A stretch of 64,000 nucleotides of DNA from Pseudomonadota bacterium. Its GTDB lineage: Bacteria > Pseudomonadota > Alphaproteobacteria > Sphingomonadales > Sphingomonadaceae. Positions 8,466 to 16,356 of this stretch are shown piece by piece. Location: positions 62,001-126,000 of the forward strand of contig JAKPAG010000108.1 in NCBI GenBank assembly GCA_029779535.1, read 5' to 3'. Position numbers and translations under genes: made by a program. The notes under the pieces were generated by a model, which worked only from the letters and a program-made list of their open reading frames with translations, did not search any database and had not been told where the DNA came from. Numbering within the stretch: the first letter of the stretch is position 1; each line of letters opens with the position of its first letter.

Positions 8466-9010
8466 CAGGGATCCTTTCACACAACATCGCGGCGCACCTT
8501 GCAGCGCCGTTGGATTCGCTCTGCCACATTTTCGCGTGCTTGAAAAGTTCGAGCATGTGAATTTGTTTGCCGGGGGCGTGCTGTCCAGATGAAGCCTTGC
8601 GTCCCGGGTCACAACGATACGGCGTGCTTCGTTCGAGCCGCGTTGCGGACCTGCGCAAGCCGTGCGGCGATGATCACCCATGGTTACGGCAAGGCGCGGG
8701 TTTGCCCAGCATTAACCATCTGCGCTGATTTGCCTGCGTTCTGTCCCGCATAGGGCTCGGTTCGGCTCAGGCCGGAATCTTTGTTACAAAAGAAACTATT
8801 TTCGAAACAAGGGGTTGCAAGGGAAATAATCTGTTAATTATTTCCCTCGCCTTGCGTCTTAATAATGTAAAGTCCATCCATATGGCGTGGAGATTGAAAT
8901 TCTAATTTGATCGTAATTAGATATTTGCGACAAATTAGATAAAAATGCGTGTGGAGTAGACTTTTATAATGATAAAAGATGGCGCCATTTTTGAGAAAAT
9001 TAAAGATGTG
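8466..9010. other. Long non-coding stretch turning sharply AT-rich
   Basis: The first 290 bases resemble the rest of the window; from about 8770 to 9080 the sequence becomes strongly AT-rich, the only such stretch in the window. It must hold the promoters of the demethylase (leftward) and of the orphan regulator (rightward). It contains a perfect hairpin at 8820-8847, repeated AATTAGA motifs, and a 14-codon open frame (ATG at 8969, stop TAA at 9011-9013) lying in the same frame as the regulator. I see no RNA gene I can name. Confidence 0.6.
8820..8847. promoter_or_regulatory. Perfect 11-bp inverted repeat, possible operator or attenuator hairpin
   Basis: AGGGAAATAAT at 8820-8830 is inverted as ATTATTTCCCT at 8837-8847 around CTGTTA. 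It has no U-run after it on either strand, so an operator or structured leader is more likely than a terminator. Confidence 0.5.
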
Positions 9011-9018
9011 TAATTAGA
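8901..9018. promoter_or_regulatory. Cluster of AATTAGA motifs upstream of the orphan regulator
   Basis: AATTAGA occurs at 8915-8921, 8933-8939 and 9012-9018, and in inverted form within TCTAATTT at 8901-8908. In a GC-rich genome four copies within 120 bp are unlikely by chance, although the stretch itself is AT-rich. They could be sites for the adjacent winged-helix regulator. This is inference. Confidence 0.4.
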
Positions 9019-9172
9019 AGTTTCAAATTATTTTGAAATTTTTGCCAGTCAAATTATAAAAGTTCGGTACATATTTGTCAGAGATTCTTCAGCAGTCAGG
9101 CGGGCCGAGTGGGTCTCGGAGACCTATGGTGACGTCACGTCTTACGAATTTTCTGATAATGCGACGCACTTC

Positions 9173-9718
9173 TTGACTGATGCCGACGGCCCCTTCGATG
9201 TTCTGCTGATCGGTTGTCAGGATGTGTCGCGGTTCAGGTCGTTCCTGCGCGTCAATGCCCCCCTGCTGGAAAACAAGGTCAAGCTTTGCCTGCTGGGTGT
9301 CGGCAACGTCCAGCGCCGGGGAAAGGCGCTCATGGCCGGCTTCGATGATGTCTTCGATGTCACCAGGGTGCAGCCGCTTGAAGCGCAGGCCAGGACCTTT
9401 GCGATCTGGCGACGTTATCGCATGACCATTGCCGAGCAAGACAAGCAGCGCATGGCAAGCGTGGCACTCAGCGCGATCGGCGACCTGCGCCATATTTCCC
9501 CCCGCCAGATGCGGGCGCTGGAATATCTCGCCGAACACAAGAACCGGGTGGTGCCGTACCGCACCCTTTCCCAGGCGATTGGTGGCCGGGAAGCCTATAT
9601 CTCGGATGCCAATCTGAAAGTGATCATCTGTCACCTGCGCAAAGTGTTGCGCCCTGGCTATCGCATAACCGCACGGCAAGGCCTTGGTTACATCCTGCAA
9701 GCGGAAGAAGGTTACTGA
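9173..9718 (+). CDS. Orphan OmpR-type winged-helix regulator with degenerate receiver domain; start uncertain
   Basis: The C-terminal part (about residues 105-181 from TTG 9173) is an OmpR/PhoB winged helix: ISPRQMRALEYLAEHKNRVV, DANLKVIICHLRKVL, and GYRITARQGLGYIL. The preceding part looks like a receiver fold but without the phosphoacceptor Asp pocket (LLIGCQDV) or the conserved Lys. The TTG at 9173 would cut the first strand of that fold. The same frame is open back to 9014 and there reads VRYIFVRDSSAVRRAEWVSE, a good first strand and helix, yet it has no ATG, GTG or TTG before 9173; an ATA at 9056 or ATT at 9053 would be the natural place to start. The true gene may thus use a rare start or be damaged. 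The small genes that follow look like one operon. Confidence 0.7.
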   Translation: MTDADGPFDVLLIGCQDVSRFRSFLRVNAPLLENKVKLCLLGVGNVQRRGKALMAGFDDVFDVTRVQPLEAQARTFAIWRRYRMTIAEQDKQRMASVALSAIGDLRHISPRQMRALEYLAEHKNRVVPYRTLSQAIGGREAYISDANLKVIICHLRKVLRPGYRITARQGLGYILQAEEGY

Positions 9719-9720
9719 CC

Positions 9721-9921
9721 GTGTGGGGTGACTGGCAAAGGAAGGAGGGCAGGTGGTTTGCCTGGCGACCGGTGAAATTGCGCGATGGGGGGTGGATCTG
9801 GCTTTCCTGGGTGCATCGCGTGCCCCGGGTCACCGAATATGCCGACACCCGATATGGCGAGCTTGAAAGCAAATTGCGTCGGCAATCCCGCGCCCCGAAG
9901 GAGCACAATCATGAACATTGA
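9721..9921 (+). CDS. Small Trp-rich protein, unknown
   Basis: A 66-residue protein beginning at a GTG two bases after the regulator stop, and overlapping the next gene by 11 bp. It carries RWFAWRPVKLRDGGWIWLSW, with seven Trp in the first 40 residues, and a basic tail. I recall similar short WFAWxPV...WxWL proteins from sphingomonads and their mobile elements, but cannot name a function. The coding case rests on its position and composition; the start codon has no strong ribosome site. Confidence 0.5.
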   Translation: MWGDWQRKEGRWFAWRPVKLRDGGWIWLSWVHRVPRVTEYADTRYGELESKLRRQSRAPKEHNHEH

Positions 9922-10315
9922 CGCCAAGGTTCAGCCGATCGGCGAACAGTTGTGGGACATTGCCGAAGCGGTGGAGCAGCGGTCCGATTTCGATCTGCAA
10001 ACGATCCTGCGCCATGTCCTCGACATCTGCATCGCCGCCCACCGGCCCCCGATCTTCGACCTGTCGGCCCACGACCAGGTAAACCGGTTGATCGCCGCAG
10101 GGGCCGATGAAAGCGCCATGCTCAAGCTGATTCCCGAAAGCGTCATGTTGACGGGAGGGCTGTTTTCGGGTCGCGGGAAATTCGTCGCCCAGGCAATAGT
10201 CGATGGCGGGTGGGGCGCCCACAGTCTGAAAGCGAGGTCGCTGGCGGCTGGCTGGATGGCGGCCTACCTGCGGGCCGTGGCGACGAAACTGGGCTACAAT
10301 CCGATCAAGCTGTGA
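9911..10315 (+). CDS. Hypothetical protein
   Basis: A 134-residue soluble protein with no family I recognise. The ATG at 9911 follows GAAGGAG at a spacing of 8 bases, which fixes the start. It is mostly predicted helical (VQPIGEQLWDIAEAVEQRSD, QTILRHVLDICIAAH) and has a Gly-rich turn GGLFSGRGKF. No signal peptide or membrane segment. It overlaps the 66-residue gene and is the last gene of the regulator operon; the opposite-strand TPM gene ends 12 bp beyond it. Confidence 0.65.
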   Translation: MNIDAKVQPIGEQLWDIAEAVEQRSDFDLQTILRHVLDICIAAHRPPIFDLSAHDQVNRLIAAGADESAMLKLIPESVMLTGGLFSGRGKFVAQAIVDGGWGAHSLKARSLAAGWMAAYLRAVATKLGYNPIKL

Positions 10316-10327
10316 AGCGGTGCGCCA

Positions 10328-11014
10328 TCACACCTCGATCAGGCGGTCGGGTAGCTCGTTGACGTCGTCTTCCGCGCGGGGGAAGTGCTGCGCCAGCACG
10401 GCGCCGACCTTGTCCACCGCACCGACCAGCCCGTCCGCGGCCCGGCCGCTGCGCAGACCGGCGATCAGCGCCGCCATCGCTTCGCCCCACACTTCGCCGC
10501 TTACCTTGCTGGCAATCGCCGCGTCGGCAACCACTTCGGCGCGGTGCTCGTCAAGGCTGACATAGATCAGCACGCCGGTGCGCCCGCTGGTGCGGCGTTC
10601 GGCGCCGACCTTGAAACAGGTGATCGCCCGGGCGCGGACCCGCGCCGCCTTGATGTGGCGCGGCACCAGCAGCCATTTCAGCGGGGCCCACAGTTGCAGC
10701 GCCAGCATGGCCAGGAACTTGGCCATGGCGACCATCGCCGCCAGGACCAGCACTTCGCGCGTGGTCCATTCGTGGCCCCAGCGGCCCAGCAACTGGTCGA
10801 CCAGGGGCAGGTAGAAGTGGGGCAGCAGCGACAGCACGGTCAGCGCGGTGAAGGCCGCCAGCGCGGCCCAGGCCAGCGCGACATCGCTGTAACCATCGGA
10901 CCGGCGGGTGATGATCGTCACGATTTCGCCGGCGCTGCGCAGTTCGGCGGCGTGGACCGCGTCTGAAATGCGGTCATGGTCCGTATCGGACAGCAGGATC
11001 GGTGGGCTGCCCAT
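10328..11014 (-). CDS. TPM-domain membrane protein (second TPM gene)
   Basis: A 228-residue protein with a TPM domain split around membrane segments: the N-terminal part DAVHAAELRSAGEIVTIITRRSDG, two hydrophobic segments near residues 48-68 and 88-112, and a C-terminal part with RTGVLIYVSLDEHRAEVVADAAIASKV (shown here only to name the region). TPM proteins are found with LemA across bacteria; one plant member is a thylakoid acid phosphatase in photosystem II repair, but the bacterial role is unclear. Its ATG overlaps the stop of the upstream TPM gene by one base, so the two are translationally coupled. Confidence 0.85.
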   Translation of the reverse strand: MGSPPILLSDTDHDRISDAVHAAELRSAGEIVTIITRRSDGYSDVALAWAALAAFTALTVLSLLPHFYLPLVDQLLGRWGHEWTTREVLVLAAMVAMAKFLAMLALQLWAPLKWLLVPRHIKAARVRARAITCFKVGAERRTSGRTGVLIYVSLDEHRAEVVADAAIASKVSGEVWGEAMAALIAGLRSGRAADGLVGAVDKVGAVLAQHFPRAEDDVNELPDRLIEV

Positions 11015-11814
11015 TACCAGTCTCCCGAAGCGCCGCCGCCACCGAAGTCGCCGCCGCCAAATCCGCCCCAGTCAGAGCCGCCGCCGCCATCGCCGCCGCC
11101 CCAGCCGCCGGAACGGCCGGAATGATGAAGCGCCTCGCTGATCCCCCACAGCACGATGCCGGGGTCGATCCCGCTACGCCGGCCATAACGGCGGCCGCGC
11201 CGGCCGAATGCGAACATGAAGAACAGGATCAGGACGATCCAGAACACCACGCTGCCAGCGCCCGCATCGCCATTGCTGGCACCGCGCTGCGCCTCGGCCG
11301 CCTTGGCGGCTTCGGCCACGGCCTTGGCGTCGGCGGGGTCGCGATTGAGCTGGGTGATGATCGCATCGATCCCGGCTTCGATCCCGCCGGGATAGTCATT
11401 GGCCTTGAACCGTGGGGTGATGGTTTCGCGGATGATCCGCCCGGCCAGCACGTCGGGCAGGAATTCCTCCAGCCCATAGCCGGTCTCGATCGACAGCTTG
11501 CGCTCGCTCGGAGCGACCAGCAGGATCAGGCCCTGGTCGGTATCCTTGCCGCCCACGCCCCAGGCATGGCCCAGGTTGACGCCATAGGTGCGCACGTCCT
11601 CGCCATCGAGGCTGGGGACGGTCACCACCATCAGCGCCCTTCCGGTCGCCTTGTTATAGGCGGCCAGCTTCTGTTCGAGCGCTGCCTGGCGGTCGTCGGG
11701 GATGATCGAGGCCGCGTCCAGCACCGGCCCGTCGGGGCGGGCGGGCAGGGCGGCATGGGCTGGCGCCCCGGCAAAAGCCAGGAGCGCCAGCCAGCAGAGC
11801 ATCAGCAGCCGCAT
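11014..11814 (-). CDS. TPM-domain protein, YgcG family, exported and membrane-anchored
   Basis: A 266-residue protein with a signal peptide (MRLLMLCWLALLAFAGAPAH), a TPM domain over about residues 28-150 (DGPVLDAASIIPDDRQAALE, GRALMVVTVPSLDG, GLEEFLPDVLAGRI), one membrane segment near 192-207 (VVFWIVLILFFMFAFG) and a Gly/Trp/Ser-rich tail ending GGGGASGDW. This tail is a hallmark of YgcG-type proteins. The gene lies between lemA and a second TPM gene, the usual arrangement of this widespread envelope cluster. Confidence 0.92.
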   Translation of the reverse strand: MRLLMLCWLALLAFAGAPAHAALPARPDGPVLDAASIIPDDRQAALEQKLAAYNKATGRALMVVTVPSLDGEDVRTYGVNLGHAWGVGGKDTDQGLILLVAPSERKLSIETGYGLEEFLPDVLAGRIIRETITPRFKANDYPGGIEAGIDAIITQLNRDPADAKAVAEAAKAAEAQRGASNGDAGAGSVVFWIVLILFFMFAFGRRGRRYGRRSGIDPGIVLWGISEALHHSGRSGGWGGGDGGGGSDWGGFGGGDFGGGGASGDW

Positions 11815-11841
11815 GGGCGTGCCCTTTCGTCGCTCCCGGGC

Positions 11842-12528
11842 TTACTGCGCCGCCGCGGCGGGCTTGGCCGCGGGGGCATCGGCGGCATTGTCGTTGGCCG
11901 GAGCCGCCGGCGCACCGCCGAAGTTGACCTTGGGCGCGGTCGCGGCCGACGGGTCGGCCTTGAACGGCACCATCGGCTTGGCGCCGTAGATCACCTTGGC
12001 GCCGATCGCGTCGGGGAAGGTGCGGATCGTGGTATTATAGGCCTGGACCGCCTCGTTATAGCGGGTGCGGGCCACGTTGATCCGGTTTTCGGTGCCTTCC
12101 AGCTGGGTCATCAGGTCGGCGAAGCGGCCCTGGCTCTGCAGCTGGGGATAGTTTTCGACCACGGTTCGCAGCTGGCCCAGCGCCTGGGTCAACTGGTTCT
12201 GCGCACCCTGGAACTTTTCGAAGGTTTCCGGGTTCGACAGGTCCTCGGTGGTGATGTTGATCGACGTCGCCGCGGCGCGGGCCTGGGTGACGTTGGTCAG
12301 GATCTGGGTTTCCGAAGCAGCGGCGGCCTTGGCGGTTTCGACCAGGTTGGGCACCAGGTCGGCGCGGCGCTGGTAGGCGCTTTCGACATCGGCCCACTTG
12401 GCCTTGGCGTTTTCCTCGGCGGTCGGCACGCTGTTGATCCCGCAGCCAGCCAGGCTCAGCGAGGCGCCCAGGGCAAGCGCGGCGGTGGCGATACGGCGGA
12501 CAAGCGATGCGGGGGTAGTGGCAGACAT
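11842..12528 (-). CDS. lemA: LemA-family lipoprotein
   Basis: A 228-residue LemA protein. It begins with a lipoprotein signal ending in the lipobox LAGCG, so Cys at about residue 27 should be lipidated. The LemA domain follows: [20 protein letters not shown], then [27 protein letters not shown] and [20 protein letters not shown], all close to the family consensus. The last 50 residues are Ala/Pro-rich. First gene of the lemA-TPM-TPM cluster. I chose ATG at 12528, since the longer frame upstream lies over the divergent mscL leader and gives no signal peptide. Confidence 0.95.
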   Translation of the reverse strand: MSATTPASLVRRIATAALALGASLSLAGCGINSVPTAEENAKAKWADVESAYQRRADLVPNLVETAKAAAASETQILTNVTQARAAATSINITTEDLSNPETFEKFQGAQNQLTQALGQLRTVVENYPQLQSQGRFADLMTQLEGTENRINVARTRYNEAVQAYNTTIRTFPDAIGAKVIYGAKPMVPFKADPSAATAPKVNFGGAPAAPANDNAADAPAAKPAAAAQ

Positions 12529-12709
12529 GGCCTTTGCGTTCCTCTCATCAGGCGGCGCGGGGCCGCAACTGCGCATTGATATGGCACGCCCGGCCGCGCC
12601 TTCAAGACGGGGGATCACAAATTCCGTCGATTCAATGGATTGTTGTCGGTTCACGGCTTTTGTGGCACCAGTCGGGGCGATCCAGATCGCAGATGGGGAG
12701 TTTACGAAG

Positions 12710-13123
12710 ATGTCGATGGTTACCGAATTCAAGGCGTTCATCGCCAAGGGCAACGTGCTGGACCTGGCGGTCGGTGTGATCATCGGCGCCGCCTTCGGCA
12801 AGATCGTCACTTCGCTCACCGAAGACATCATCATGCCGGTGGTCGGCCGGGTGTTTGGCGGGCTGGACTTTTCGGCCAAGTACATCGTCCTGTCGGGCGA
12901 TGTTGCGCCGGGCACGCCGCTCGACGTGGCGCGCAAGGCCGGGGCCAACGTGCTGGCCTATGGCAGCTTCGTGACCGCGGTGATCAACTTCCTGATCATG
13001 GCCTGGGTGATCTTTCTGATCGTCAAGGCCGCGAACAAGGCCATGCCGCCGGCCCCCGCCGCCCCCGCCGGGCCGAGCGAGGTGGACCTGCTGACCGAGA
13101 TCCGCGACGCTCTGAAAAAGTAG
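12710..13123 (+). CDS. mscL: Large-conductance mechanosensitive channel MscL
   Basis: A 137-residue MscL, the pentameric inner-membrane channel that opens under high membrane tension to release solutes on osmotic downshock. The N-terminal helix and TM1 read [20 protein letters not shown] (about residues 6-25) and the second membrane segment is [22 protein letters not shown] near 94-112. The charged C-terminal bundle [16 protein letters not shown] is typical. ATG at 12710 follows GGGGAG; an internal ATG at 12716 is possible. A clear terminator follows. Confidence 0.97.
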   Translation: MSMVTEFKAFIAKGNVLDLAVGVIIGAAFGKIVTSLTEDIIMPVVGRVFGGLDFSAKYIVLSGDVAPGTPLDVARKAGANVLAYGSFVTAVINFLIMAWVIFLIVKAANKAMPPAPAAPAGPSEVDLLTEIRDALKK

Positions 13124-13146
13124 GCCGCGCAGGCTTTTGGCCAGGT

Positions 13147-13175
13147 AAAGGGCGGGGCTGCGGCTCCGCCCTTTT
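13147..13175 (+). terminator. Rho-independent terminator after mscL
   Basis: AAAGGGCGG at 13147-13155 pairs perfectly with CCGCCCTTT at 13166-13174 around a 10-base loop, followed by T and CATTT. It separates mscL from ssrA. Confidence 0.85.
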
Positions 13176-13205
13176 CATTTGGCGCGGGCCACCTATATAG
13201 GGGTC

Positions 13206-13560
13206 TGCCGGGTTCGCCCGGCTATGGCGATAAACTGCGGCGTGCAATAGGCGCAGCGGACCCGGGGGCGGTACCCGGCGGCTCCACCACCTCCTGCCCC
13301 GAAATGGGCAGGCAGATGACGGGGCCGAACTAGGATCGACGTGTGTTGAAAAGCGCTGTTTTCGCCCGGGCTGAGTAACCCGTATAAGGCTCAAAACTCA
13401 TAAGTGCCAACGACAACGAAGCACTTGCTCTCGCCGCGTAATGTGACTGGCCTCACGGCCTGAATTTACAAAGCGAAAGCACGGTTCGGACCGAACCGGG
13501 TAACAGAATCGGAAACCGGGGGCCCGGGGGGAGCCTAGCAACAGAATCCCCCCACCTATT
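13206..13560 (+). ncRNA. ssrA: Permuted two-piece tmRNA
   Basis: This is the circularly permuted ssrA of alphaproteobacteria. The acceptor piece comes first: a T-arm CCGGG...CCCGG with loop GGCGGTA, then CGGCTCCACCA with its CCA at 13287-13289. The coding piece begins at 13321 with GGGGCCGAACTAGGATCGAC; GGGGCCG pairs with CGGCTCC of the acceptor piece over 7 bp including one G-U. The tag frame starts at GCC 13406 and reads ANDNEALALAA before TAA at 13439-13441. The processed spacer (13290-13320) can form CCTGCCC/GGGCAGG. A TATATAG at 13194-13200 may be the -10 box. The 3' limit near 13560 is approximate. tmRNA with SmpB rescues stalled ribosomes. Confidence 0.95.
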
Positions 13561-13567
13561 TCCGACA

Positions 13568-13687
13568 GATTTGCTTCATGCCGGGCTGCGAGCGGCAGTC
13601 TGCCGCGCTTGCGGTGCTCACGGCCCTGGTGGTCGCTGCGCGCCGGTTCGCGCAGCCCACCATACTCGCCCCGGTATGAAGCAAATC
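13568..13687. repeat. 120-bp palindromic, cloverleaf-like element after ssrA
   Basis: The outer arms at 13568-13585 (GATTTGCTTCATGCCGGG) and 13670-13687 are inverted copies with one mismatch. Inside are two hairpins: GCGGCA/TGCCGC at 13592-13606 and GCTGCGCG/CGCGCAGC at 13635-13656 around CCGGTT. CCGAC flanks both sides (13562-13566 and 13687-13691), possibly a short target duplication. It encodes no credible protein. It could be a small mobile repeat or a structured tail that helps end or process the tmRNA transcript. Confidence 0.65.
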
Positions 13688-13717
13688 CGACGGCAATCGG
13701 CCGCGGGGGGCGATCCC

Positions 13718-13960
13718 CTAGAACACGGTTTCGGGATTTTCGGCCAGGCGCTTTTCGTGGCGAAGGCAGTCCAGCACCTTGCCGCCCGCCATGAACACCG
13801 CGCCGGTGCAGGCGAGGAACAGCAGCTTGCCGCCAAACCCGGGAAAGCGGTGCAGGTAGACGCTGCCGCGCTCTACCGCGCCCAGGGCCAGGGCATAGAT
13901 GATCAGGTACGCCTCGACCGGGGTCTTGATCACAAACAGGCGCCCGATCAGTTGCAGCAT
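13718..13960 (-). CDS. Small membrane protein, unknown
   Basis: An 80-residue protein with two likely membrane segments: about residues 13-30 (TPVEAYLIIYALALGAVERG) and 43-60 (GKLLFLACTGAVFMAGGKVL), and a charged C-terminus LRHEKRLAENPETVF. I chose ATG at 13960, which has GAGGGA just upstream; the ATG at 14002 would add 14 polar residues. No known family comes to mind. It is transcribed away from the ast genes, after a 110-bp gap. Confidence 0.65.
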   Translation of the reverse strand: MLQLIGRLFVIKTPVEAYLIIYALALGAVERGSVYLHRFPGFGGKLLFLACTGAVFMAGGKVLDCLRHEKRLAENPETVF

Positions 13961-14071
13961 GGTCCCTCGCAAATTCCTAACACGGGAATGAGCAATGATC
14001 ATGCCAGCCCCTGATTTGTGCGCAAGTGGCTGGTTAACGCAGGCGGCGATTGTAAAGCCTGCCGACAGGGG

Positions 14072-15328
14072 TCAGGCCAGCCGGGCCAGGTCCAGCTCCT
14101 CGAGCAGCGCGGCGCGCGCGGCGATCACCGTCGCGGCGAGGCTCTCGCGCCCAAGGTCGGCCGGGTCGATCTGTTCTGGCCAGAGCGCGGCGATCACCGC
14201 CGCGATCCGCTCGGCCCTGGCTTCGTCCAGCAGGAAGCGGGGGTCGACGTGCGCCGGATCGGCGACCACGCGCAGGCGCAGGCAGGCCGGGCCGCCGCCG
14301 TTGGCCATCGACTGGCGCACATCGACCGGCAGGACCTGCCGGATCGGCCCGTTGCCGGCCAGCATGGCGTCCAGCCAGGCGCGCACGCGCGGATGCTCCC
14401 AGGCTTCGAGCGGGATCACCAGCGCCATTTCGCCGCCGGGCAGGGTCAGCAGCTGGGCGTTGAACAGGTAGCTTTTGATCGCGTTGGCCAGGCTGACCGC
14501 GCTGGCCGGGACCACCACGATCTCCGCCTCGGGCAGGCGCTGGCGGATCGCGGCATAGGTGCCCTCGGGATCGGCAAAGGCCTGTTCGTGGGTGAACAGC
14601 ACCCGCTCGTTCGCCACGGCGACCACGTCATTGTGGAATGCCCCGGCGGCGATCGCTTCGGGGTTCTGCTCGACGAACAGGGTCCGCGCCGGGTCCAGGC
14701 CGTGCAGCCGCGCCACCGCGCGGCTCGCCTGTTCGTGCTGGCGCGCCGGAAAGGCGCCGCCGCTGGTGCCATAGACGAAGATTTCCAGCCCCGGTTCGGC
14801 GTGGGCCACCCCCATCCGCATGTGGTTGGCCGCGCCTTCATCGCCAAAGCAGGGCGGCACCGCATCGTGCACGGCAAAGTGCGCGGCGTCGGCAAAGGCG
14901 AGGCGCAGCTGGCGCACCGTGTCGGGCCATTCCTGCGCGCGGTGCGGCATGGTCACCAGGTTCGCCGCGGTCAGGTGGCAGCGCCCGTCCGCGCAATCGG
15001 CCGCCGGGCTGACCGTGGCGGCATTGGCGGTCCACATCGAACTGGCCGACCAGGCCGCCGCCAGCAGGCGCCGGTCCTTGCTGCCATCCGCGCCGATCGC
15101 GGCCAGGAAGCGCGCGTTGGGGCGGGGCAGGGGCAGCAGGAAGCCCTGCGCCAGCCCCAGCGCCAGGTTGTGGCGCATCTTCGCCAGCCCCTGCAGCGCC
15201 GCCGCGCGCGGGAACGAGGCATCGCCGGCGTGGCTGGCCGAGGCAAGATTGCCGAGGCTCAGCCCCGCATAGTTGTGGCTGGGGCCGATGATCCCGTCGA
15301 AGTTGATTTCGCGGCAGGCCACGCTCAC
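14072..15328 (-). CDS. astB: N-succinylarginine dihydrolase AstB
   Basis: A 418-residue AstB, second enzyme of the arginine succinyltransferase pathway, which removes two ammonia and CO2 from N2-succinylarginine to give N2-succinylornithine. The N-terminus REINFDGIIGPSHNYAGLS is the family hallmark, and conserved stretches include LVTMPHRAQEWPDTV, FHNDVVAVANERVL and NGGGPACLRLRVV. Slightly shorter than the roughly 445 residues of Escherichia coli AstB. I chose the GTG at 15328, which overlaps the astA stop as GTGA; GTG codons at 15331 and 15322 are alternatives. Confidence 0.95.
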   Translation of the reverse strand: MSVACREINFDGIIGPSHNYAGLSLGNLASASHAGDASFPRAAALQGLAKMRHNLALGLAQGFLLPLPRPNARFLAAIGADGSKDRRLLAAAWSASSMWTANAATVSPAADCADGRCHLTAANLVTMPHRAQEWPDTVRQLRLAFADAAHFAVHDAVPPCFGDEGAANHMRMGVAHAEPGLEIFVYGTSGGAFPARQHEQASRAVARLHGLDPARTLFVEQNPEAIAAGAFHNDVVAVANERVLFTHEQAFADPEGTYAAIRQRLPEAEIVVVPASAVSLANAIKSYLFNAQLLTLPGGEMALVIPLEAWEHPRVRAWLDAMLAGNGPIRQVLPVDVRQSMANGGGPACLRLRVVADPAHVDPRFLLDEARAERIAAVIAALWPEQIDPADLGRESLAATVIAARAALLEELDLARLA

Positions 15329-16356
15329 CACCGCGCCACGTGGGTCACCGTGTCGCCCGGGGCGACGCCCAGCACCTCGGCGCACAGGGGATCAAGCGCG
15401 ATGCCATCGCCGCTGGGGGCGATCCAGCCATAGGCGCAGCGGAAATCCGCCAGCTTGCCGCAGGCGACCAGCCGCTTTTCCCCGGCCATGTGTTCACCCA
15501 GCCCCGCATCGAGCGCGACGATCGTGTCATCCGCCGCCTCGCGGATTGAGCGGATCTGGTCGGTTCGCGCGGTCATGGTTGGGCCACCATCGAAGATGTC
15601 GATGTAGTTTTCCCAGGCAAAGCCTTCCTCCTCCAGCATCCGCATCGCGGCGCGGCCGGTGGGGTGGGGCACCCCGATCACCGAACGGGCATGTTCGCCC
15701 AACATGGCGATATAGACCGGGTGCTTGGGCATCAGGTCGGCGATGAACTGGTTGCCGAACTTGGCGTTGAATTCGTCCGCATCCTGGAAATTCATCCCGA
15801 AGAAGCGTCCCGCGACCCCGTCCCAGAACGGCGATCCGCCCGCCTCGTCGATCACCCCGCGCAGTTCGGCCAGGCAGCGGTCGGCAAAGCGGGCGCGGTG
15901 GGCGCGGATGAACAGGTAGCGGCTGCGGGCGATCAGCATGCCCAGCCCCCCGGCGCGCTCGCCCGGGTGCAGGAACAGCCCGCCCACTTCCGACGATCCT
16001 TCAAGATCAGTTGACAAGTTGAGGATATCGGCCCGGAAAGTGCGGCCCAGTTCCACGCTGTGCTGGGTCAGCGCGCCGATCCGGTAGGAATAGAACGGCC
16101 ACTTCTGCCCCACGGCGGAAAACACCTGGCAGGTCCCGCGCACTTCGTGGGTGGCGGTGTTTTCCAGCACGAAGACGAACAGGTCGTCGCCCACATCCTC
16201 GCCCTTGCGCGCAAACCCGGCGGCGCTGCGTTCCAGCTTGGCCATCAGCGCCTTGCGATCGGGCGGCAGGTTGGTGAAGCCCCCGCCGGTGCGCTTGGCC
16301 ATCTCGTAGATGTGCTGCAGGTCGGTTTCGCGCGCGGCGCGGATCACGAAGGTCAA
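15325..16356 (-). CDS. astA: Arginine N-succinyltransferase AstA
   Basis: A 343-residue AstA, which succinylates arginine from succinyl-CoA as the first step of ammonia-producing arginine breakdown. It begins FVIRAARETDLQHIYEMAKR and has TNLPPDRKAL, SYRIGALTQHSVELGR, LNLSTDLEGSSEVGGLFLHP and IDIFDGGPT, all as in the family. The TTG at 16356 overlaps the stop of the M20 gene as TTGA; a GTG at 16347 is the other option. Only one astA copy is here, so the protein may be a homodimer rather than the AruF/AruG heterodimer. Confidence 0.95.
   Translation of the reverse strand: MTFVIRAARETDLQHIYEMAKRTGGGFTNLPPDRKALMAKLERSAAGFARKGEDVGDDLFVFVLENTATHEVRGTCQVFSAVGQKWPFYSYRIGALTQHSVELGRTFRADILNLSTDLEGSSEVGGLFLHPGERAGGLGMLIARSRYLFIRAHRARFADRCLAELRGVIDEAGGSPFWDGVAGRFFGMNFQDADEFNAKFGNQFIADLMPKHPVYIAMLGEHARSVIGVPHPTGRAAMRMLEEEGFAWENYIDIFDGGPTMTARTDQIRSIREAADDTIVALDAGLGEHMAGEKRLVACGKLADFRCAYGWIAPSGDGIALDPLCAEVLGVAPGDTVTHVARW

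Noticed and set aside
12398..12709. N-terminal extension of mscL
   Set aside because: MscL starts with the amphipathic helix near [10 protein letters not shown]; the extension overlaps the divergent lemA leader and is not like the family.
13571..14014. A 147-codon open frame over the palindrome and the small membrane gene
   Set aside because: It reads through the palindrome and is antisense to a better gene at 13718-13960.
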